Below, piece by piece: positions 51,845 through 56,936 of a stretch of DNA of 56,936 nt. Below the pieces are notes generated by a model, which searched no databases, was not told the origin of the DNA, and saw nothing but the letters and a program-made list of their open reading frames with translations. Position 1 is the first letter of the stretch. Every line of letters starts with the position of its first letter. Position numbers and translations under genes: made by a program. This DNA is from Bacillota bacterium (GTDB lineage: Bacteria > Bacillota > Clostridia > Acetivibrionales > DTU013): positions 1-56,936 of the forward strand of contig JAEYOP010000004.1 of assembly GCA_023411575.1 (NCBI GenBank), read 5' to 3'.

Positions 51845-53518
51845 CTAAATTACGGACACTTTGCCTTTGCTCACTGCGAAGAATATAAGCAGCGATGCTA
51901 TTGTAGAAACCGTAAGGATTGCTGCAAGCGCTGCAGCAGTACCATAACTGTTCCTGACAACTTCAGTATAGATTGCAACTGAGATTGTTGCAGTTTTCCC
52001 TGTATAGAGCATAACGCTTGAACTCAATTCATTGATAGTGGTAATCCAGCTCAGGATCGCTCCGGAGAATACACCGGGCGCCATCAATCTCGCCGTTACT
52101 TTGAAGAATGTTTTCATTGGTGAAACACCAAGGCTTATGGAAGCCTCCTCTATGCTCTGATCAATCTGATACAGGATGGCGCTCGAGGATCGGATGGTAT
52201 ACGGCAGCTTTCGTATGACATAAGATGCGATTAATATGATTGATGTTCCCGTTAAAATAAGAGGGGGCTTGTTGAAGGCAACAAGGAGGCTTATACCTAG
52301 TACAGCTCCGGGGATGACATAGGGGAACATGATCAGGACATCGATCAATCCTGTAAATTTGCTCTTTTGTTTTACGATAACGTACGATGCAAGCATTCCC
52401 AGTACTATGATGACCAGAATCGCAGCGATTGAATAGGTGAAGGTATTGGTAATATTACCGGACAGCTTGTAAAGGATTGTCTTGTAGCTTTCCAGGTTGT
52501 ATTGTCCCGGCACAAAAACCGGTCCGTTGGTTGCCTTGAAGGAGTTTTCCACCACAACGATTTGGGGCAGGAACGCGAGGAGCGTAATAATAAGGCACGC
52601 GGCAGTTAAAAGAATTCTCTTCACCGGCTTCAGCTTCACCATCAGGGGAGGTCTCAGCGCAGTCATTACGTAATTTTTTCTGGATACCATATATTTCTGG
52701 AACAGCAGGACAATAGTCGTGACCAAAATGACAATTATACTCAAAGAACTAGCCATATTCGCATTACCGCCCATTTCGCTCATATACTCCTCGTATACCA
52801 GAACAGGGAGGACCTTGTACCCTTCTCCAATCAGCATGGGAGTACCGAAGTCGGCAATGGAAGCCATGAATACCATGATAGCTCCTGCTGCCAGCGATGG
52901 CATCACAACAGGCATCGTGATGGTGAAAAAACGTCTTACTTTATTGGAGCCCAGGTTCTCCGCCGCTTCTTCAAGAGAACGGTCAATGCTCGACATCGCC
53001 CCTGAAACGAACAAATAAACGTATGGAAAGAATTTCAGGGAAAAGACCAGGACGATCCCAAAATATCCATAAATCGTAGGAGTTATGATGCCGATGCTTT
53101 CAAAAAATCTGGTGACGCTGCCGCTGCGGCCCAGAAGTACGATCCAGGAATAAGCGCCGATGAAAGGAGGCGACATCAGTGACATAATGATAAGAATATT
53201 AATGAGCTTTTTGCCCAGAACGTTGTACCTGGTCATGGCATACGCCAGCGGCACCCCGATTATAATCGCAGCTGCCGTAGCGGAAAGGCAGCAGATGATA
53301 CTATGCCCGAGGGTAGAATAGTAATATTTTAATTTGAAAAAATCCGCAAAGTTCTGCAAAGTAAACCCAGTGCCCTCTTGAGGCGTAAAGCTGTTGATGA
53401 CCAGTTTGGATAGCGGATATACCAGAAAGAGCAGCAGGAAAACAACCGTAATAAGCTTAATACCTGCCCAGAAATCAAATTTAAAAGCAGATCTTTTCTT
53501 TTCCCTCATGCCACTCAT
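51845..53518 (-). CDS. ABC transporter permease, fused double AfuB/FbpB type
   Basis: A 557-residue inner-membrane protein holding two BPD_transp_1 permease units in tandem, each with an EAA-type loop (EEAAENLGSNKVRRFF, EEASISLGVSPMKTFF), about 12 spans in all. This double architecture is typical of Fe3+/thiamine/phosphonate and of AfuB-type hexose-phosphate importers. Its ATG overlaps the ATPase gene stop (ATGA). Family naming as an iron transporter is not safe here, because the neighbouring PHP phosphoesterase and phosphohexomutase genes suggest a phosphorylated organic compound. Confidence 0.88.
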   Translation of the reverse strand: MSGMREKKRSAFKFDFWAGIKLITVVFLLLFLVYPLSKLVINSFTPQEGTGFTLQNFADFFKLKYYYSTLGHSIICCLSATAAAIIIGVPLAYAMTRYNVLGKKLINILIIMSLMSPPFIGAYSWIVLLGRSGSVTRFFESIGIITPTIYGYFGIVLVFSLKFFPYVYLFVSGAMSSIDRSLEEAAENLGSNKVRRFFTITMPVVMPSLAAGAIMVFMASIADFGTPMLIGEGYKVLPVLVYEEYMSEMGGNANMASSLSIIVILVTTIVLLFQKYMVSRKNYVMTALRPPLMVKLKPVKRILLTAACLIITLLAFLPQIVVVENSFKATNGPVFVPGQYNLESYKTILYKLSGNITNTFTYSIAAILVIIVLGMLASYVIVKQKSKFTGLIDVLIMFPYVIPGAVLGISLLVAFNKPPLILTGTSIILIASYVIRKLPYTIRSSSAILYQIDQSIEEASISLGVSPMKTFFKVTARLMAPGVFSGAILSWITTINELSSSVMLYTGKTATISVAIYTEVVRNSYGTAAALAAILTVSTIASLLIFFAVSKGKVSVI

Positions 53519-54600
53519 ACGATAGCCTCCGTTCCGTCCTTGTCAAATATACTGATTTTTTCAGGAATAAAGCTCAAAAGGACATCCTGTCCGCTTGACC
53601 TGACATTGGCAATATCCTTCGTATATTCATTCACTTCTACCGTACTGCCGTCCTGTAATAGTACTTCGTAATTGACAAAGTCTCCAAGGAAGGTACTAAT
53701 CAAGATCTTTCCGGGTATTGCGAACTTTGGGTTTTCCGTGATCCGGAATTCTTCCGGCCTTATGGAAATCTTAACACTTCCGCTGTATCTCTTCTTCAGG
53801 GCGATTTCAAACATTGTGCCCGATTTCATTTTGATGCATGCTGTTAAATCATTGGCTTGGGATACCACTTCCCCCTCCAGGAAATTGGATGTTCCGATAA
53901 ATCCGGCGACAAATTCGTTCTCCGGTTTCTTGTAGATCCCTTCCGGAGTACCGATCTGCATGATATTTCCATCCTTCATGACGGCGATCTTGTCGGAAAT
54001 CGCAAGAGCCTCTTCCTGGTCATGGGTTACATAGACGGTTGTGATATCCAGTCTCTTCTGCAGTTTCTTTATTATGGTGCGCATTTGCACTCTAAGTTTC
54101 GCGTCCAGATTTGACAGCGGTTCATCCATCAGCAGAACGCTCGGCTCGATGACGAATGCACGGGCAAGAGCGACACGCTGCTGCTGACCGCCGGAAAGTT
54201 CGGAAGGCTTGCGCTTGGCAAGTGCGCCGATCTGAACCAGGTCCAGTGCTTCTTTTGTCTTTCTGGCGATATCGGCTCTCGGAAATTTCTTTGCTTTTAA
54301 GCCGTAAGCCACATTTTCTTCCACAGTCATGTGGGGAAAGATGGCGTAATTCTGGAATACCATGCCGATGTCCCTCTTGTGCGCATCCACATCGTTGATC
54401 CGTTCTTCGTCAAACCGGATCTCGCCATCGTCAATTTTATGAAAGCCGGCAATCATGCGAAGCAAAGTTGTCTTTCCACATCCGGACGGTCCCAGCAGAG
54501 TAAAAAACTCCCCCTTTTCTATGGAGATATTAACCTTGTTTACTGCCGTAAAATCCTCAAATCGTTTTACTACATCGCGTATCGTTACATTATGACTCAT
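53515..54600 (-). CDS. ABC transporter ATP-binding protein, AfuC/FbpC/PotA type
   Basis: 361 residues: Walker A GPSGCGKTT near 37, signature LSGGQQQR near 136, Walker B VLLMDEPLSNLD, H-loop VTHDQEEA, and a C-terminal TOBE/OB-type regulatory part. It energises the importer with the fused permease. The start at 54600 (MSHNVTI) follows GGGGG; a longer frame to 54648 lacks a site. It lies 96 bp after the binding-protein gene. Confidence 0.92.
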   Translation of the reverse strand: MSHNVTIRDVVKRFEDFTAVNKVNISIEKGEFFTLLGPSGCGKTTLLRMIAGFHKIDDGEIRFDEERINDVDAHKRDIGMVFQNYAIFPHMTVEENVAYGLKAKKFPRADIARKTKEALDLVQIGALAKRKPSELSGGQQQRVALARAFVIEPSVLLMDEPLSNLDAKLRVQMRTIIKKLQKRLDITTVYVTHDQEEALAISDKIAVMKDGNIMQIGTPEGIYKKPENEFVAGFIGTSNFLEGEVVSQANDLTACIKMKSGTMFEIALKKRYSGSVKISIRPEEFRITENPKFAIPGKILISTFLGDFVNYEVLLQDGSTVEVNEYTKDIANVRSSGQDVLLSFIPEKISIFDKDGTEAIV

Positions 54601-54696
54601 ATCAGAACCCCCAGAAGTTTGTTTGATGAGAAGAGGACATTTCATCAATGCCCTCTTCAGTTATCTTCCTATCATTTTGTTAGTTATGCCGCAATT

Positions 54697-55950
54697 TTAT
54701 TTGCCGATGATTATATTCTTCCACTTTGCCATTATATCTGTCTTGGAGGAGGATGCCCAAGCGAAGTCATAATTTACCATCGGGATTTTTGAAAGAGCCA
54801 AGGATCCGGACGGCGGATCAACATCATTTCTGGAAGGTCTTCTGCCGTTTTGCGTGGCCATCATGGACTGGCAATCCTTGCCGAGGACAAAATCCACAAA
54901 AGCTTTTGCATTATCCAGATTCTTTGCACCCTTGATGATTGCGATTCCATCCGGAACGGAAGACGTACCTTCCTTCGGATAAATAACTCCTACAGGAGAG
55001 CCTGCTCTCTGGTACTTGAGCGCTTCGTTTTCAAGGGTAAGGCCCAGTGTGTATTCCCCGTCGGCAACTCCTTTATATACCCCGGTAGAACTTCCGACCA
55101 GTTTGCCGTCGAGGTTGGCAACAAATTTCTTTATGAAATCCCATCCTTTTCCGTCGTCCTTGCCAAAAGCAGTAAGCATTGTACACATGATCGTGTATGC
55201 GGAACCGGACTTTGCAGGATCGGCATATGCAATGATACCCCTGTATTTTCCCTGAGTCAGATCTTCCCATCCGGTAGGAAGGTCCTTTTCCTGTATGCGG
55301 TTCTTGTTATACATAATGATCATAGGCAGAGGAGATACCCCTGACCAATAGCCTTCTTTGTCAAAATACGCCGGTGGGATGGCTTTCGTTTCGGATGAAA
55401 CATACTTTTCGTAGAATTTATTATATGAGCTCAGAGAATCAACTCCGCCGCCCCATATAACGTCTCCGAGCGGGTTTGCGCTTTCCGATTCGATCCTCTT
55501 AAGAAGTTCGCCCGAACCCGCTGCAACTAAATCGACCTTGATGCCGGTCTTTTCCTGGAATGCCTTGATGCCGGAGTTTATAACGGTCGAGTCATGGGAG
55601 GAGTAAACCGTAACCGTGGGCTGTGAAACCTCCACAGTACATTTTGCAAATACATTTTTATTCGAAGAAAAGACTGTAATCGTCGTACTTCCTTTGGCAA
55701 TTGCTTTTATGTTTCCTTGTGCATCCACCTTGGCAATTCTCTTGTTTTCCGTAGCATAAGTCAATAATTTTTGTGTTGTGTTCGCCGGTGTAAAGGTAAC
55801 TTTCAACGTGTAGGTCTGGCCGACATTCAGAGCGACTTTGCCGCTGTCCAGCTTGATTCCCTTTACAGGAACGGACGTAAGCGCTGAAACCGGGATTGCA
55901 ATAGACAGAACCAATACAAGACTCACTATCAATGCGATTACCTTTTTCAT
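54697..55950 (-). CDS. Solute-binding protein with an N-terminal Ig-like (BIG2) domain
   Basis: 417 residues: signal peptide (ending VSA), a BIG2-type Ig fold at about 27-110 (ending KCTVEV), then an AfuA/FbpA-like binding protein (VTVYSSHDS, GDVIWGGG, PMIIMYNKNRI). There is no lipobox cysteine at the cleavage site, so unlike most Gram-positive binding proteins it is not obviously a lipoprotein. The Ig module may hold it in the wall. The family binds ferric ions, sugar phosphates, phosphonates or thiamine; the ligand is uncertain. First gene of the operon, starting behind GGAGG, with a promoter at 56024-56052. Confidence 0.87.
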   Translation of the reverse strand: MKKVIALIVSLVLVLSIAIPVSALTSVPVKGIKLDSGKVALNVGQTYTLKVTFTPANTTQKLLTYATENKRIAKVDAQGNIKAIAKGSTTITVFSSNKNVFAKCTVEVSQPTVTVYSSHDSTVINSGIKAFQEKTGIKVDLVAAGSGELLKRIESESANPLGDVIWGGGVDSLSSYNKFYEKYVSSETKAIPPAYFDKEGYWSGVSPLPMIIMYNKNRIQEKDLPTGWEDLTQGKYRGIIAYADPAKSGSAYTIMCTMLTAFGKDDGKGWDFIKKFVANLDGKLVGSSTGVYKGVADGEYTLGLTLENEALKYQRAGSPVGVIYPKEGTSSVPDGIAIIKGAKNLDNAKAFVDFVLGKDCQSMMATQNGRRPSRNDVDPPSGSLALSKIPMVNYDFAWASSSKTDIMAKWKNIIIGK

Positions 55951-56023
55951 AAAAAACCTCCTATTATTTTATTTTCTTTCATTTTTTAGTTTTTCTTTCT
56001 GTTTTTCTCTTTTTCTTGATTTA

Positions 56024-56052
56024 ATTATAGACAGGTTGGCTCTTTCAAACAA
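56024..56052 (-). promoter_or_regulatory. Promoter of the importer/two-component operon
   Basis: TTGTTT (56047-56052) and TATAAT (56024-56029) on the minus strand are spaced by 17 bp, about 70 bp upstream of the start codon at 55950. Confidence 0.55.
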
Positions 56053-56094
56053 CGAGACAGTCCGGGCATTTTGTTTAAAATCCTATCATTTTTT

Positions 56095-56140
56095 CCCGGA
56101 AAGGAACTGCTTCGAACTTTGGCGGCAGTTCCTTTCCGGG
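56095..56140. repeat. Perfect 16-bp-arm inverted repeat
   Basis: CCCGGAAAGGAACTGC (56095-56110) and its exact complement (56125-56140) flank a 14-nt loop. Neither strand has the T-run expected after a terminator. A run of eight G follows at 56144-56151. It lies between the BIG-domain gene and the importer operon and could still end transcription as a hairpin. Confidence 0.6.
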
Positions 56141-56202
56141 ATTGGGGGGGGCGGGATTACAGATCTTCAGCTTACGCCCTTCAGGCTATGCTTCCGCGAC
56201 TA

Positions 56203-56936
56203 CTACATGAATCCATATTTCTTATAAGCCAGCAAAGGAATCAAAAGCCCAAACGCAGTTGCTATTGGCTTTGCCGTCTTTTTAGAAGCATTTGGTACAG
56301 CAGCAACGACTTTGAATGATGCACCCGCGGATGTAGTTGCATTTACAGTCACTACACAGGTTGCGGCGAGTCCTTCATCTGTTCTGGCGGTAATCGTTAC
56401 AGTTCCCACTGCTAACGCAGTTATTGCTCCATTAGTAACAGTTGCTACATTCGTATTGCTTGACGTCCACGTGAGGCTTTTATAAACCGCGCCCACTGGC
56501 GTTACTGTTGCAACTAATGTTACCGGTGCATCACCCACTTGCATGGTCAATGCTGTTTGATCCAGGGTCATGTTTGCAACAGTAATATCAAATGTAGTTG
56601 TCAGCGGGGCTAGACCATAGCCAGGCACATAGCTGGCCGTGATGGTTTTCACGCCGGGCGTGTTCAGGTCATCCGTGGTGGACAGGGTGTAACCGGTGCT
56701 GTAGTCGTAATAGTTTTCGCTCTGCCGCGTATTTTTGTTTGCCGTCAGGCAATTTGTGATATCTGTACCGACCTTGGTGTAATACAGTGTTCCATTCGGA
56801 ATCTTGTTGTCCGTCTTTTTCACTGTACAAGTTGCAACCGTAGATCCGCCGCCGATGATTACATGCTGCAGTGTCTGACTTGTGTCAACGCCTTGTCGGC
56901 TGAAAAGCTTACGGGTGTTGTTGTTGCCCTTGGCAT
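56203..56936 (-). CDS. C-terminal part of a BIG-domain surface protein (5' end outside the window)
   Basis: The frame is open from the right edge to the stop at 56203, so this is the last 244 residues of a longer protein; the GTG at 56823 is internal. It contains an unassigned region (LYYTKVGTD) and a BIG2-type Ig fold (VTPVGAVYKSLTWTSSNTNV, ATCVVTV). The C-terminus is short: a Lys/Pro-containing linker, a hydrophobic stretch (IATAFGLLIPLLAY) and a KKYGFM end. No LPXTG or SLH motif is seen in this part, so the hydrophobic tail may be an anchor. It may be related to the BIG2 domain of the adjacent binding protein only by fold. Confidence 0.75.
   Translation of the reverse strand, partial: AKGNNNTRKLFSRQGVDTSQTLQHVIIGGGSTVATCTVKKTDNKIPNGTLYYTKVGTDITNCLTANKNTRQSENYYDYSTGYTLSTTDDLNTPGVKTITASYVPGYGLAPLTTTFDITVANMTLDQTALTMQVGDAPVTLVATVTPVGAVYKSLTWTSSNTNVATVTNGAITALAVGTVTITARTDEGLAATCVVTVNATTSAGASFKVVAAVPNASKKTAKPIATAFGLLIPLLAYKKYGFM

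Noticed and set aside
51845..55950. Iron(III) importer as the default name for the AfuABC/FbpABC-type genes
   Set aside because: The families include sugar-phosphate, phosphonate and thiamine importers, and the adjacent enzyme genes do not fit iron uptake.

Overview
The window looks like chromosomal DNA of an anaerobic, Gram-positive Clostridia-type bacterium. It carries [FeFe]-hydrogenase maturation genes, SLH-domain surface proteins (implying an S-layer or secondary-polymer-anchored envelope), YesM/YesN-type two-component systems, ThiT and QueT vitamin transporters, a YerC-type Trp-repressor relative, and strong purine-rich ribosome binding sites. I see no rRNA, tRNA, CRISPR array or phage module. 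Mobile DNA is limited to one MITE-like palindrome and one gene remnant.

Layout. 0.2-1.2 kb: a CE7 acetyl esterase. 1.3-5.9 kb: a minus-strand operon with a TM1266-like regulator, hydG, hydF and aspA, preceded by a promoter and a roughly 195-nt structured leader ending in a terminator-like hairpin. 6.3-12.4 kb: a guanine-riboswitch operon with xpt and a BMP/Nup-type nucleoside ABC importer, interrupted by the MITE-like element. 12.4-15.5 kb: an FAD-dependent dehydrogenase, thiT under a TPP riboswitch, and queT under a preQ1-I-like riboswitch. 15.6-16.4 kb: an antitoxin-nuclease (Phd-Uma2) fusion whose -10 box lies in a palindrome. 16.6-28 kb: an envelope island with a membrane Ser/Thr kinase carrying external SLH and Ig-like parts, an HTH protein, two large SLH proteins, a LysM/SH3/FlgD-Ig protein and a GH18-SLH hydrolase.

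28-37 kb is mainly housekeeping: thrC, a patatin-like lipase, a TPR membrane protein, folC, secA, a small exported Cys-rich protein and yerC. 37-41 kb: an acetyltransferase-like protein, a GT21-like glycosyltransferase, a DinB-like protein and a small basic protein. 41-47 kb: a GH105-GH28 pectin-degradation operon with a cre-like site, next to a YesM/YesN two-component system. 47-56 kb: a minus-strand run encoding an AfuABC/FbpABC-type importer (with an Ig-like domain fused to its binding protein), a second YesM/YesN pair, a PHP phosphoesterase and a phosphohexomutase. The arrangement suggests a sensed uptake and processing route, perhaps for a phosphorylated sugar. The window ends inside a BIG-domain surface protein.

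The most interesting parts are the envelope kinase island, the Ig-fused importer/two-component/phosphohexomutase operon, the uncharacterised hyd leader, the Phd-Uma2 fusion with a separate remnant of a related antitoxin gene, and the hairpin-forming tandem repeats that run into the end of the DinB-like gene.
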